Assembly: GCA_905181965.1 (NCBI GenBank)
Contig: CAJIZY010000002.1
Coordinates: 1 to 64,000 of the forward strand
Source of the DNA: Akkermansiaceae bacterium
GTDB lineage: Bacteria; Verrucomicrobiota; Verrucomicrobiia; Verrucomicrobiales; Akkermansiaceae
DNA length: 64,000 nucleotides
Direction: 5' to 3'
Positions 16,849 to 26,130 of the stretch are shown in pieces. The position numbers and the translations under genes are program-made. Position 1 is the stretch's first letter. Each line of letters begins with the position of its first letter. Below the pieces are notes generated by a model. That model was not told the DNA's origin, ran no database searches, and was given only the letters and a program-made list of their open reading frames with translations.

Positions 16849-17680
16849 GAAGCCGCTCCTCATAACTCTTTTCTCAGGAACCTGTGAGTCCTGCACCGAG
16901 GAGTTGCACGAGTTCGCACAGGAGGAGGAGCGCATCAAGGCTGCCGGTCTCGAGGTGCTCGCTCTCTCGGTTGACAAGTTGGTGGTCGGGTCCGATCATT
17001 TTGCAGCAGACAAGCTAGTTACGGCGAGCAAGTTTCCTTTTCCAACCGGGACAATCACGCCTCTCAGCGCGGATCACCTGCGCTTCTTACTCAAGTCGCT
17101 TTACGATTTCCCGGCATCGTTCTCAGTCCCCATCAGCCTCCTATTAGATGAGGAACGACGCCTATTCGCAATATATCGAGGTCGAGTTTCGACTGATCTG
17201 ATCCTCCACGATGTCGCTTTCTCGAAAGCGAGTGACAACCAGCTTCGTGATCTTTCGGTGCCCTTCCCCGGCAGTTGGTTCACGACTCCGATTGCTTCAT
17301 CCGAGCTTGCAGAGTTGATTGCGAGCCCGTTCCACCGCACCTTTCCTGATCAAGGGTTGCGTTATCTTGAGCACGCGTTGACGAGCCCGAACTCGAAAAC
17401 TCGTAACGCACGGCTAAAACGAAGAGTGAGTGGAGGCTATTACCGGCTCGCATGGCAGGAAGATTCCAAGGGCAGTAAGAGCAAGGCGGTCGCCTATTAC
17501 AAAAAAACGCTCGCGATAAATCCTAGTAATTCCAAAGCGCGTACCGACTTCGGTGCACTGCTTGGAAAGCAAGGGAAACTCAACGAGGCTGAAGCGCAAT
17601 TCCGCATGGCCTTGGAGCTCGACCCTGACAACCAAGTTGCCAAGAAAAACCTAGAACTGGTGATTCGGAAGCGACGTTAG
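16763..17680 (+). CDS. Redoxin-TPR C-terminal part of the FG-GAP/ASPIC-UnbV protein (segment 3 of 3)
   Basis: About 305 residues. A thioredoxin-like domain occupies residues about 10-150, with a CxxC pair in FSGTCESCTEELHEF and the strand pattern LLITLF ... VLALSVDKL ... VPISLLLDEERRLFAIYRG. The C-terminus has TPR repeats (KAVAYYKKTLAINPSNSKA; EAEAQFRMALELDPDNQVA). FG-GAP/ASPIC-UnbV proteins fused to a redoxin and TPR tail occur in the PVC group, and no signal peptide or good start precedes this segment, so it is the C-terminal part of the gene starting at 14203, separated by a frameshift near 16760. Whether the CxxC is redox-active is not shown. Confidence 0.8.
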   Translation: MVLPGRIPLPEFRYIPAGKLEPAGLLRGEKPLLITLFSGTCESCTEELHEFAQEEERIKAAGLEVLALSVDKLVVGSDHFAADKLVTASKFPFPTGTITPLSADHLRFLLKSLYDFPASFSVPISLLLDEERRLFAIYRGRVSTDLILHDVAFSKASDNQLRDLSVPFPGSWFTTPIASSELAELIASPFHRTFPDQGLRYLEHALTSPNSKTRNARLKRRVSGGYYRLAWQEDSKGSKSKAVAYYKKTLAINPSNSKARTDFGALLGKQGKLNEAEAQFRMALELDPDNQVAKKNLELVIRKRR

Positions 17681-17700
17681 CTGGATGGCTGAGGCCTCCT

Positions 17701-19191
17701 CTACTTACTTGTAAGCCCCTTGATGACGGTCTCAATCATGAGGAGTGATTTGCCGAAATTTCCATCCTTAATCGTTAGTTCTGATTCGCGAATGAAGTTT
17801 CCTTTGGGGTCATAGCTTCGGACGGCACATTCGTGCAGCACACCGACGGCCTCACTCTCGTCGGCGCGCGTGAGCCTGAGAAAGATTTTACCTTCGCCAT
17901 CTTCTGCTGGGCCCAATTTGTCGATGAGAGGAGTAAGATCAATTCCGACCTCGATCGGTGTTTTGTCTTCCGGGCCAGCAATAGGAACATGTCCCGCGTT
18001 CCCCCTGCGGAAGAGAGGCCAGCCATTGAAGGCTTCCGGTGCAAATTCGTGCTCAGGAGCGCTGGCATCTTTATCACTGGCGATACCAATGGTCATTCGG
18101 AGATCCGTCCGATCGCTACAAGCGAGCTTCAACCTAAGAGTTCTGCGGGGTAGATAGCGAGTCACTTCGGCCCGACCAAGGTAGTTTCCACGTTTCCACG
18201 TGGAATCAATCATCGCGCTGTAGAGAAGGAAGATCTTTCCATCCTTCGACCAATTCTCTCCCCATGAATTAACGACGATATAGGCTCCCCGTTCCCAGTC
18301 AGCGAGAGTCACTTTACCATCATCATTAAGGTCAAGGTCATTGGTAATCTTGCCATCACCGTTCACATCATAACCGACTTGATCATCGTATCCCACACAG
18401 GTGATTCCGTGCCCGTAGCCACTCGGCCCCCAGCGGACCCACACATCATCTCCAGCCCCATACTCGCCTTCCGGGATCGTTTTAGTGACCTTTTTCAATT
18501 CCCCCATTCGTCCATCTAGGGCAAAAATTCCACCAATCGTTTTCTTTCCTACCTTCTGTTGATTTCGATCAAACATCCATCCCCGTGCCTCATTCAACTG
18601 ATCCACAGTATTAGCAGGCGAGTAGCGATAACCCGACACGCGATACTCCATAGCCTCGCGCCAGATCTGATAACCGTTTGGCCAGACCCCGATTTTATTC
18701 AAGCGAACGCCACCGTAAGATTTGGCAGTGGGAATACCGATCCGCTTAGCGACCTCCCAACCATGATAGGCCTCGGATCCCACGTTCTCCGCTCGATTCA
18801 TCATATTCCACGAAAAGTGAGCCGGAAAGCGGGTTGCATCAGAGTCTGCCGCAGTCCCATTTAAAACATTCATCTCATAGGTAAAGATAGATCCTATCGC
18901 TGCGAACTGACCGCACGTCCCCCACCTCTGTTTGTAAATCGGAGGAAACTGCTCGCGGGTAGAATTATCGACCTGAGAAGGCAGACGTTCCAGGTCAATT
19001 TTCCCCACTCCCACATCCGGGCCCTGAGCATCCTTCCAAGTATTGTAGTCCTTCCCCTGCGAAGGGGGCCGTGAAAACCCACCCGGATATTCGGCCCGGG
19101 CTTGCTCGACTTCGGCCGCAATCAGAAGGCCCATAAAACTAGCAAAGAAAAGGCTTCCAGCGGCGAGAAATCGTCTTGAAAAAGTAATCAT
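17701..19191 (-). CDS. Exported papain-like (C1) cysteine protease with EF-hand-like insert
   Basis: 496 residues with a signal peptide (RRFLAAGSLFFASFMGLLIAAE). Papain-family residues are in order: Gln88 and Cys93 in QRWGTCGQFAAIG, His261 in GYGHGITCVGYDD, and Asn308 in YIVVNSWGENW. Between the catalytic His and Asn lie two calcium-loop-like sequences, DVNGDGKITNDLD and DLNDDGKVTLADW (residues about 275-300), which resemble an EF-hand or dockerin pair. About 150 residues of beta-rich sequence follow the catalytic domain. The gene is convergent with the FG-GAP/redoxin gene, with a 20-bp gap. Substrate unknown. The catalytic set is complete, so activity is likely. Confidence 0.9.
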   Translation of the reverse strand: MITFSRRFLAAGSLFFASFMGLLIAAEVEQARAEYPGGFSRPPSQGKDYNTWKDAQGPDVGVGKIDLERLPSQVDNSTREQFPPIYKQRWGTCGQFAAIGSIFTYEMNVLNGTAADSDATRFPAHFSWNMMNRAENVGSEAYHGWEVAKRIGIPTAKSYGGVRLNKIGVWPNGYQIWREAMEYRVSGYRYSPANTVDQLNEARGWMFDRNQQKVGKKTIGGIFALDGRMGELKKVTKTIPEGEYGAGDDVWVRWGPSGYGHGITCVGYDDQVGYDVNGDGKITNDLDLNDDGKVTLADWERGAYIVVNSWGENWSKDGKIFLLYSAMIDSTWKRGNYLGRAEVTRYLPRRTLRLKLACSDRTDLRMTIGIASDKDASAPEHEFAPEAFNGWPLFRRGNAGHVPIAGPEDKTPIEVGIDLTPLIDKLGPAEDGEGKIFLRLTRADESEAVGVLHECAVRSYDPKGNFIRESELTIKDGNFGKSLLMIETVIKGLTSK

Positions 19192-19390
19192 AAGTAAAAT
19201 CGTGGAGTAATACTTTACCTTGAAGCAAATACTATCGTGAGATTGCGTATTATCACTCTAGCAAAAGCCCCTTCTCTCACCACCCTTAAAAATAAACATT
19301 CACCCTCTTATCAAATTTGGCCGATAGATCACAGCATGAGCCAGCAGTAGATAACGTCATGGCCCTCTTTGCATAGGCATAGAAGCTACA

Positions 19391-21133
19391 ATGAATATAT
19401 TCCCCACTCTTTCCAAAACCCGGCTTGGCAGCACTGTCTTTTGCCTCTTGGCATCAACCGTTTTTTGTAACGCCCAGAAATCATCGCCATCGGAAAACCC
19501 TCCCTCCTTGGAAGAAACCCGGACCATCGGGCGCGCGAACTCAGCACTCTTGGCAAAAAAACAAGCGATCAAAGCGGCGAACGGAAAACCATCTGCCAAT
19601 CTCGCAGACTTCAAGAAGCATATTTCACCAATTCTCACCAAGACCTGTGTTCAGTGCCATGGCCCCAAAAAAGCCAAGGGCAAATTTCGGATCGATACCC
19701 TCGATCCCAATCTCATCGAGGGAGGTGATATCGATTGGTGGCTAGAGGTTCTAGATGCCGTAAGCAATGACGAGATGCCTCCTGAAGATGCCGAGGTGAA
19801 ACTCACCAGCGGAGAAACCAGCAAGGTCACAGAATGGCTAAGTTCTGAAATTCAGAAAGCTTCAACGGAGCGACGTCATGAGGGTGGTCATTCATCGTTC
19901 CGTCGTATGGCGCGATACGAATACGATTACGCGTTGCAAGATCTACTTGGACTCTCCTACTCACTCTCTGAAAACCTGCCTCCTGAAGCTGATTCGGAAA
20001 ATGGATTCAAAAACAGCTCAGAAACGCTGCAAATGTCTGCAATGCAGTTTGAGACTTATCGTGAGATAGCGCTCAAAGCGCTTGAACACACCACCGTGGT
20101 GGGTGAGCAACCTAAGGTCACCGTCTATCAGCTCCCCAATTCAGACGAGGCTTCATCGACCCTTGATCGCGACCAGGTTAGCAAAACTCACATCCTCACC
20201 CAAAAAACAAAAAAAGGTCAGGCTCCTCCAGAAACCGTCATTTTTGACCAGGGGAATCGGTCCGTGAAATTTAATCTGAGCAATCACCTGCCCGACCAAG
20301 GCACGATGCGCATCACTCTCCGGGCCGGACGCTCAACGATGAAAACTGATGAATTTGCGAGCCTCCGTTTTATTTTTAGCGCTCATACAAGTAACAATGC
20401 CAACTTTTCCGAGGTCATCAGCAAACACGCGATTCCGGTGACAGGCTCGCTGTCTGAGCCACAATTAATCCACCTAGATATTCCTCTCAGCGAAATCCAG
20501 CGAAACCCATTCCGAAACAACAAGGAAACATTCCCGAGACGCGACGAATTTCTAACCATTGAATGCCAGTCAAAAACTCGGGGGAAGGAACCGCTCAGTA
20601 TCACTCTTGATTTTATCGAAATTTGCGCACCCTTTTTTGAACAATGGCCACCCCAAACCCATCGTGATATTTTCTTTGAAAGCCCGAATAAAAACGAAGA
20701 GGTAGAATATGCTCGTGAGGTCTTAACTCGATTCATGAAACGAGCGTGGCGGCGCCCCGTAAGCTTAAATGAAGTGGCGCCCTTCGTCACGTTGTTCATG
20801 AAATATCGACCTGAGTTTTCGACGATGGAGGAAGCGATGATTGAGGTGCTGGCAACGGTCCTTGCAACACCGGAGTTTCTTTATCTAACACAGGAGGATT
20901 CTTCGACAATTAGCGAAACCGAATTAGCCAGCCGGCTTTCCTTTTTTCTTTGGTCCAGCATACCAGACAAAAAGCTTAAAGACCTCGCGAAGGAAGGAAC
21001 ACTGCGGGATCCCAGCAGTTCTTGGGAGCTCAGATCACACGTATGTTGGCCGATCCTCGGTCCGCAAGATTCTCGAAACACTTCGTTCAGCAATGGCTCG
21101 GTTTGGATGGGCTCAATAGCGTTGTCCATGTGA
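19391..21133 (+). CDS. DUF1592-type exported cytochrome, N-terminal and middle part (fragment 1 of 3)
   Basis: 580 residues in this frame, the last 30 or so out of frame. It begins with a signal peptide and a planctomycete-type cytochrome domain with heme motif CVQCH at residues 86-90 and a MPPEDAEVKL segment. DUF1587-like sequence follows (RRMARYEYDYALQDLLGL; GFKNSSETLQMSAMQFETY), then a beta domain, then DUF1595/DUF1592 (FMKRAWRRPVSLNEVAPFV; EVLATVLATPEFLYL; LASRLSFFLWSSIPDKKL). The frame is lost after LRDPSS near 21020. The next frame supplies LGAQITRMLADPR, the expected continuation. The fragments together span 19391-21904, about 838 residues, with a DUF1552 partner 14 bp downstream. Confidence 0.87.
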   Translation: MNIFPTLSKTRLGSTVFCLLASTVFCNAQKSSPSENPPSLEETRTIGRANSALLAKKQAIKAANGKPSANLADFKKHISPILTKTCVQCHGPKKAKGKFRIDTLDPNLIEGGDIDWWLEVLDAVSNDEMPPEDAEVKLTSGETSKVTEWLSSEIQKASTERRHEGGHSSFRRMARYEYDYALQDLLGLSYSLSENLPPEADSENGFKNSSETLQMSAMQFETYREIALKALEHTTVVGEQPKVTVYQLPNSDEASSTLDRDQVSKTHILTQKTKKGQAPPETVIFDQGNRSVKFNLSNHLPDQGTMRITLRAGRSTMKTDEFASLRFIFSAHTSNNANFSEVISKHAIPVTGSLSEPQLIHLDIPLSEIQRNPFRNNKETFPRRDEFLTIECQSKTRGKEPLSITLDFIEICAPFFEQWPPQTHRDIFFESPNKNEEVEYAREVLTRFMKRAWRRPVSLNEVAPFVTLFMKYRPEFSTMEEAMIEVLATVLATPEFLYLTQEDSSTISETELASRLSFFLWSSIPDKKLKDLAKEGTLRDPSSSWELRSHVCWPILGPQDSRNTSFSNGSVWMGSIALSM

Positions 21134-21252
21134 CCGACGGCGCACTAATGGAAGCCATGCAAGAAGAGCCCATCGCCTTCTTTAAATACGTCCTCAACAA
21201 CAACCAGGAGCCTAATGGACTTCCTTCACTCGGACTATGCTATGTTGAATGA
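21022..21252 (+). CDS. DUF1592 middle segment of the same cytochrome (fragment 2 of 3)
   Basis: A short frame carrying conserved DUF1592 sequence: GAQITRMLADPRSARFSKH, FVQQWLGLDGLNSV, LMEAMQEEPIAFFKYVLNNN. The conserved part starts at about 21026. The frame is lost after NNNQ. Removing one G from the GG at 21207-21208 gives NNNQSLMDFLHSDYAMLNE in the next frame, so a single extra base explains the break. Not an independent gene. Confidence 0.75.
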   Translation: MGAQITRMLADPRSARFSKHFVQQWLGLDGLNSVVHVTDGALMEAMQEEPIAFFKYVLNNNQEPNGLPSLGLCYVE

Positions 21253-21904
21253 ACGGATGGCTGCACATTACCAAATTCGCGATATTTATGGCCCTCAATT
21301 TCGCAAAGTTTCAATTGAACCTAACACCAATCGCGGCGGAATTCTGACAAATGCCGCAATCCTCACTATGAATTCTGACGGCAAGGATTCTCACCCACTC
21401 AAACGCGGAATCTGGATGCTTGAACGAATTCTCGATGACCCGCCACCGCCCGCGCCACCAAATGTTCCGGAAGTCGATTTGACCGATCCAAAAATCCTCG
21501 AGATGACGCTCAAGGAGCGCATCGAGGATCACCGCAACAAACCAGCCTGCATTTCATGCCATGCTAAAATCGACCCTTGGGGAATTGCCTTCGAAAACTA
21601 TGACGCCTTAGGCGTTTACCGAACCAAAATCAAAAACAAACCGGTTGATGCGACCTCAGCCTTGTTCAACAAGCAGGAATTAGCTGGGATGGAAGGCCTG
21701 AAGCGCTATCTGCTGGCGGAGCGTCAGGACCAATTTGCGAGAGCAATGGTTCACAAAATGACTTCTTATGCCCTTGGCCGTCCACTAACTTTTAGTGACC
21801 ATGCTGAAATCGAAGCCCTGACAGTTCAATTTCGAAAAAAGGAAGATCGCTTACGGGATTTGATATACCTAATCATTTATAGCAGTATCTTCAATTCTAA
21901 CTAA
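21215..21904 (+). CDS. DUF1588/DUF1585 C-terminal part of the same cytochrome (fragment 3 of 3)
   Basis: 229 residues in this frame, beginning MDFLHSDYAMLNERMAAHY, which completes DUF1592. It continues into DUF1588 (NRGGILTNAAILTMNSDGKDS; SHPLKRGIWMLERILDDPPPP), with the motif CISCHAKIDPWGIAFENYD that gives the protein its second CxxCH, and ends with DUF1585 (ALGRPLTFSDHAEIEAL; LRDLIYLIIYSSIF). The C-terminus is complete. The downstream DUF1552 gene begins 14 bp later and is the standard operon partner. Confidence 0.82.
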   Translation: MDFLHSDYAMLNERMAAHYQIRDIYGPQFRKVSIEPNTNRGGILTNAAILTMNSDGKDSHPLKRGIWMLERILDDPPPPAPPNVPEVDLTDPKILEMTLKERIEDHRNKPACISCHAKIDPWGIAFENYDALGVYRTKIKNKPVDATSALFNKQELAGMEGLKRYLLAERQDQFARAMVHKMTSYALGRPLTFSDHAEIEALTVQFRKKEDRLRDLIYLIIYSSIFNSN

Positions 21905-21918
21905 TACCTAAGAGTCCT

Positions 21919-23316
21919 ATGACAACCAAAACCACCGACATGAATCGCCGAAATTTTCTTCGAGGAACAGGCGTTGCCCTTGGTTTGCCATGGCTTGAGA
22001 CCTTTGCGGTAGATGATTCAAATCCCAACCCTGCTCCAAAACGCTTTCTCAGTGTTTATCATCCCGATGGGGTTGGCTTACCCGTCAGGGAAGATCCAGC
22101 TTGGAAGGATTGGAGTTGGTTTCCCCGAGGTGGCGAAAGAAGTTTCAAACTCACAAAAGTACTCGACGTTCTCGAGCCCTTGCGAAAGGAGATCACGATC
22201 TACTCAGGACTCTCCCACCCGGCAGCGAGAACAGTTCATGGTCATTCTAATGCCGACCAATATCTGACCGGCGCAGACATAGGAGGACATGGAGCCTACA
22301 AAAACTCGATCTCGATTGACCAAGTTTATGCCGAACAGATAGGGCAATTCACACGTCATTCCTCGTTAGTAATGTCGACCAACGGAGGGGTGGGCGGCCC
22401 AAGAGGAGCCCAGACCCAATCCTACAATCGGAGCGGACGGCCCATCCCTGCCTTAAATCACCCAAAGCAAATTTTTGACATGCTCTTTGTCACAAGCGGC
22501 AAAGAAGCAGCAGCAAAATTGGCCCGAAGCAAAAGCGCCCTCGATCTTCTCATCGCCAACACTCACTCGTTGGGCCGCAAACTTTCTCGATATGATCAAG
22601 AAACTCTAGAACAGTATCTTGATGCCGTTCGTGATACTGAAGTGAAGTTGGAGAAGGCACGGCAGTGGATCGATAACCCAGTCCCCAAGGTGGACACCAC
22701 TAACCTCACTCTGGAAGCTGGGCCCAAGGAAGCGCAACTTTACTTCGAGACAATGTATGAGCTGATCTATCTCTCCTTCTTGAGTGATTCGACCCGCGTT
22801 GCGACCTTCCAGCTTGGTCGCGAAAATGGCGGCGGACCTCACAACCTTCTCTCAACGGCCGTTGGCTTAGGAAATGCTCATGCCCTAACGCACGCCGTCA
22901 AAAAACCCAAAGGCTGGGAGAATCTGGGAACCTACAACCGCTACCAAGCAGAAGAATTTGGCCGTTTCATCCAGAAGCTGAAGGACACGAAAGAGCCCAA
23001 CGGGCAAGGAAACATCCTCGACAACACCTTTGCAATGCATGGTTCCGCGTCCAGCAGTTTCCACCTCTCCCGCAACTACCCCATCATATCTGCAGGCGGA
23101 AAAAACCTAGGCTTCGAGAATGGTCGTTATCTCAAATTCGGCAAAGGCAATGAGGACAACCAAGCCGGCGCCGGAATTGTGACCGACAGTGGATGGAGGG
23201 GTAAGGTGGAGGTTGAAGAACTCCCACTCTCCAAACTCTTTACCACCATCTTGCAGAGACTCGGGGTAGAGGCGAATTCCTTCGCAGGAATTACCGGCAC
23301 CCTAGAGCGAGTGTAA
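21919..23316 (+). CDS. DUF1552 family exported protein
   Basis: 465 residues with a Tat-like signal (MNRRNFLRGTGVALGLPWLE). The sequence matches DUF1552 throughout: FLSVYHPDGVGLPV near residue 40, FKLTKVLDVLEPLRKEITIYSG, VHGHSNADQYLTGAD, YAEQIGQFTRHSSLVMSTNG, RYDQETLEQYLDAVRDTEVKL-like SRYDQETLEQYL, and GAGIVTDSGWRGKVEVEELPL near the C-terminus. DUF1552 is related to DUF1501 and is regularly encoded directly behind DUF1592-type cytochromes, as here. ATG 21919 is followed by a second in-frame Met at the start of MNRRNF, either of which could be used. Function not established. Confidence 0.92.
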   Translation: MTTKTTDMNRRNFLRGTGVALGLPWLETFAVDDSNPNPAPKRFLSVYHPDGVGLPVREDPAWKDWSWFPRGGERSFKLTKVLDVLEPLRKEITIYSGLSHPAARTVHGHSNADQYLTGADIGGHGAYKNSISIDQVYAEQIGQFTRHSSLVMSTNGGVGGPRGAQTQSYNRSGRPIPALNHPKQIFDMLFVTSGKEAAAKLARSKSALDLLIANTHSLGRKLSRYDQETLEQYLDAVRDTEVKLEKARQWIDNPVPKVDTTNLTLEAGPKEAQLYFETMYELIYLSFLSDSTRVATFQLGRENGGGPHNLLSTAVGLGNAHALTHAVKKPKGWENLGTYNRYQAEEFGRFIQKLKDTKEPNGQGNILDNTFAMHGSASSSFHLSRNYPIISAGGKNLGFENGRYLKFGKGNEDNQAGAGIVTDSGWRGKVEVEELPLSKLFTTILQRLGVEANSFAGITGTLERV

Positions 23317-23350
23317 ATCCGGAATCCATCCTCCACCTCGAAATTCTCGG

Positions 23351-24763
23351 CTAAGCCAGCTTGTAATGGTCAGCCCATTCCTTTCTTGGAGCAGGGCCAG
23401 AAAGGAGCGTATTAGCCACCTTGTTACCGATGAACTTCTGGGTCTTGCGATCAAAATTTAGGTCGGTGTTAAGATATTCCGCAATCATGCCTAGATTCAA
23501 AACTTGAGTTAGAGTTCCTGACACACTGAAGGGAGATTCAGTTTTACCCCGACCCATACATGCTTGGGTAAAGGACTCCATATGATCGTTTGCGGGCCCT
23601 TTATTGTTCAGAGCTTTCTTGAGATCATCATGCTTGTTAGCCGAAATCAATTTGGACGATCCACTGTGGGAATTCCGATGGACTAGATAGTCCTCTTGCT
23701 TGCGATGAAGGAGAGTCCCAGCCCCGCCAAGCCCTGGAGCTTTCTTTCCTCCGAGATATTTTTTATCGATTGATGATGCGTGATCGCCTCCGGCCTTCCA
23801 AACAACATGTACCGCCGGCTTATTCTTACCACGAGAAGGGAAGTCCAACTCAATATGCGAGCTTAGCGGAAAGCTGATCTTGTTATAGTCACCAAGTGCC
23901 TTGGGCGAGATTTTAGTAGGTAGCCCAAGATGAAGGTAGTGGTGGATAAAGTCGATAATATGGCATCCCCAATCTCCGAACATACCGCCGCCATAAAGAT
24001 GGAACCCACGCCAATCAAAAGGATGAAACATCGAGCTGAATTCCTTCATTTCCTGTGGCCCGCACCAGAGATCCCACGACTTTAGCGATTCTGGAATGGG
24101 CTGGGCCTTTGGGTAACCCTTGATTCGCTTTTTCTTGTCCATGAACCAGAGCGAAGCACTTTTCCAAGCCTCAACCTTCACGATATCGTTGACCACTCCA
24201 CCTGTAAGCATGCGCTTAAATTGCTCCGATCCACCGGAGGTATGGCCCTGGTTTCCCATCTGGGTCACCACTTTAAATTTCTTCTCACCTCGCATGAGTA
24301 TTGCTGCCTCCTCAAAGGTATGAGTCAGCGGCTTCTCAACATAAACGTGCTTACCCAATGACATCGCCTGAATGGCCGCCGTAAAGTGAGTATGGTCGGG
24401 AGTTGCCACAGAGACTGCGTCAATATCTCCACCCATCTGATCGAACATCTCACGGAAGTCGTGGAAAAGCTTGGCTTTCGGGTTTCCCCTGATGATTCCA
24501 GCCGCCCGATTGTGGTCAACATCACAAATCGCAACCGGGGTCGCATTACCTTTCCGGCATATTCCAGAGACTACGCTGGCCCCTCTTCCTCCTGCTCCAA
24601 TACAGCCTAAGTTGATTCGCTGACTCGGAGGACGTTGGGGGTTATTCTGGGCTCGTGCGCTCGTGAGGTAAGCAGGAATGAAAGTAAATCCAAAAGCGGA
24701 CGATGTCGCCTGAGTAAGGAATTTACGTCGAGTGGACTTAGAATGTATTTGATGGGTACTCAT
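23351..24763 (-). CDS. Exported Gfo/Idh/MocA family oxidoreductase
   Basis: 470 residues. A Tat signal (STRRKFLTQATSSAFGF) precedes a Rossmann fold with the dinucleotide loop in LGCIGAGGRGASVV near residue 54, the strand AICDVDHNRA, VATPDHTHFTAA, and the family motif VEKPLTHT. The C-terminal half has the usual alpha/beta dimer domain (WDLWCGPQEMKEF; FDWRGFHLYGGGMFGDWGC; HIIDFIHHYL). Members often act on sugars or inositols with NAD(P) bound; the Tat signal means export folded with cofactor. It is 20 bp upstream of the sialidase-like gene on the same strand. The substrate cannot be read from the sequence. Confidence 0.92.
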   Translation of the reverse strand: MSTHQIHSKSTRRKFLTQATSSAFGFTFIPAYLTSARAQNNPQRPPSQRINLGCIGAGGRGASVVSGICRKGNATPVAICDVDHNRAAGIIRGNPKAKLFHDFREMFDQMGGDIDAVSVATPDHTHFTAAIQAMSLGKHVYVEKPLTHTFEEAAILMRGEKKFKVVTQMGNQGHTSGGSEQFKRMLTGGVVNDIVKVEAWKSASLWFMDKKKRIKGYPKAQPIPESLKSWDLWCGPQEMKEFSSMFHPFDWRGFHLYGGGMFGDWGCHIIDFIHHYLHLGLPTKISPKALGDYNKISFPLSSHIELDFPSRGKNKPAVHVVWKAGGDHASSIDKKYLGGKKAPGLGGAGTLLHRKQEDYLVHRNSHSGSSKLISANKHDDLKKALNNKGPANDHMESFTQACMGRGKTESPFSVSGTLTQVLNLGMIAEYLNTDLNFDRKTQKFIGNKVANTLLSGPAPRKEWADHYKLA

Positions 24764-24783
24764 GGTATTGTTTGGGAAGTGTC

Positions 24784-25890
24784 TTAAAGATTTTCTGGGT
24801 CAAGGATGACATGCTTAACACCTTTGCGATGGAAAGTGTAGCTGATGTGAATCTTTCCATCTTTGGTCTGAATCACTGCAGGATACGAATACTCGACCGA
24901 ACGATCGGAATTTTCAGCTTGTGAAGTTTTTTCAAGAGTTACCACGGGCGCCCAAATCGTTCCATCTTCAGAAATTGCGACGTTAAGCATACGCCGGCCA
25001 GGCACTGGAGATTTTCGCGTAGTGTGATTATAGACAATGAGATGTCTGCCATCGGCAAGAGTCAATGCGTCCGTTCCTGCATTAGGATTTGGTAAAGAAC
25101 TCGCCACCATCGGGCCCCACGTTTTGCCACCGTCTGAAGACCTGCTCTGAGTAACCACATTTTGGCGGCTTCGACATAAGATTTGAAGACTCTTGTTTTT
25201 CTGGATGAGAAGACTAGGTTGGATGGCATCGAACTCGATTCCATCGTTGATCGGCCCGATAACTTTCCATGTTTTTCCGAGGTCACGAGTAATCTCAAAG
25301 TGCACTCGCCACTTGTCTCCCTTTTCGCTGCTGGAAGGGCAGAGAATCGATCCATCTTTAAGCTCAAGCGGCTTGTTTTTCACCGGGCCTAGGAGGTGCC
25401 CGATCGACGGGTTTTCCCCAAGTTTAGTAGGCCACGACCAGGTTTTACCGTGATCGGTTGAAGTCGTCATCATCCCCCACCAAGAACTAGGACTGGGGCC
25501 AACTTTATAAAAAAGGACAAGAGGGCCATTCTCAGGCTGAAAAAGCACCGGATTCCAGCAGGGATATCGTTTCGTGCGGCTTTGCACCCCGTTCACAACC
25601 TCTACAGGAACACTCCACTTTCCGTTTCTATATCGGGAGATCCAAATCCCGACATCTCGATGGCCCTCATGGGGGCCCCCAAACCAAGCCGCCACCAAAC
25701 CTCCAGGTGTCTCGACAATTGTGGAAGCATGGCAGGATGAAGTTGGTTTTTTAGAGAGAGAAAAAATCTGACGCGCCTCTACTAATGGGCCCTCTCCCAC
25801 TTTCGAAACAGGTGGAATCAATTCTTGAGAAATCGCCAGCGGGCTAAGAAGGATCGCTAGGAAAAGAAAGAAAGTTTGGCGCGCCCTCAT
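24784..25890 (-). CDS. Exported sialidase-like (BNR/Asp-box) protein
   Basis: The start at 25890 is chosen because a signal peptide begins there (MRARQTFFLFLAILLSPLAIS); the frame is open to 26049 but lacks a signal upstream. The protein has about 368 residues and a six-bladed sialidase-like fold with several Asp-boxes: STDHGKTWSWP, TRDLGKTWKVI, SSDGGKTWGPM and SEDGTIWAPV. The conserved opening SCHASTIVETPGGLVAAWFGG and the end SYPAVIQTKDGKIHISYTF fit the exo-alpha-sialidase group found in PVC genomes. Many such proteins have unknown substrates, so sialic acid specificity is not certain. It is the downstream gene's partner in a minus-strand pair with the MocA-type oxidoreductase. Confidence 0.87.
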   Translation of the reverse strand: MRARQTFFLFLAILLSPLAISQELIPPVSKVGEGPLVEARQIFSLSKKPTSSCHASTIVETPGGLVAAWFGGPHEGHRDVGIWISRYRNGKWSVPVEVVNGVQSRTKRYPCWNPVLFQPENGPLVLFYKVGPSPSSWWGMMTTSTDHGKTWSWPTKLGENPSIGHLLGPVKNKPLELKDGSILCPSSSEKGDKWRVHFEITRDLGKTWKVIGPINDGIEFDAIQPSLLIQKNKSLQILCRSRQNVVTQSRSSDGGKTWGPMVASSLPNPNAGTDALTLADGRHLIVYNHTTRKSPVPGRRMLNVAISEDGTIWAPVVTLEKTSQAENSDRSVEYSYPAVIQTKDGKIHISYTFHRKGVKHVILDPENL

Positions 25891-26130
25891 ACGATTTTGG
25901 CAGCTTGCCTTTTTACATTCTAACCAACAAGTCAGAATCATGATCTTTGAATATAAGCTCATCAGGATTCTGAAAAATGGCCAGACTTCGGTTAAGTTTC
26001 CAAATCCAAAAACACCAGCAGAAATCAATAAAGCATCTAACCCAGCCAATTCACCAACAACCCTGCTAAAAGAAAAAATTTTTTTCTTCGCTTTCGCTTA
26101 GCCGACCAGTGTTTAATCCAACTGTTACCC

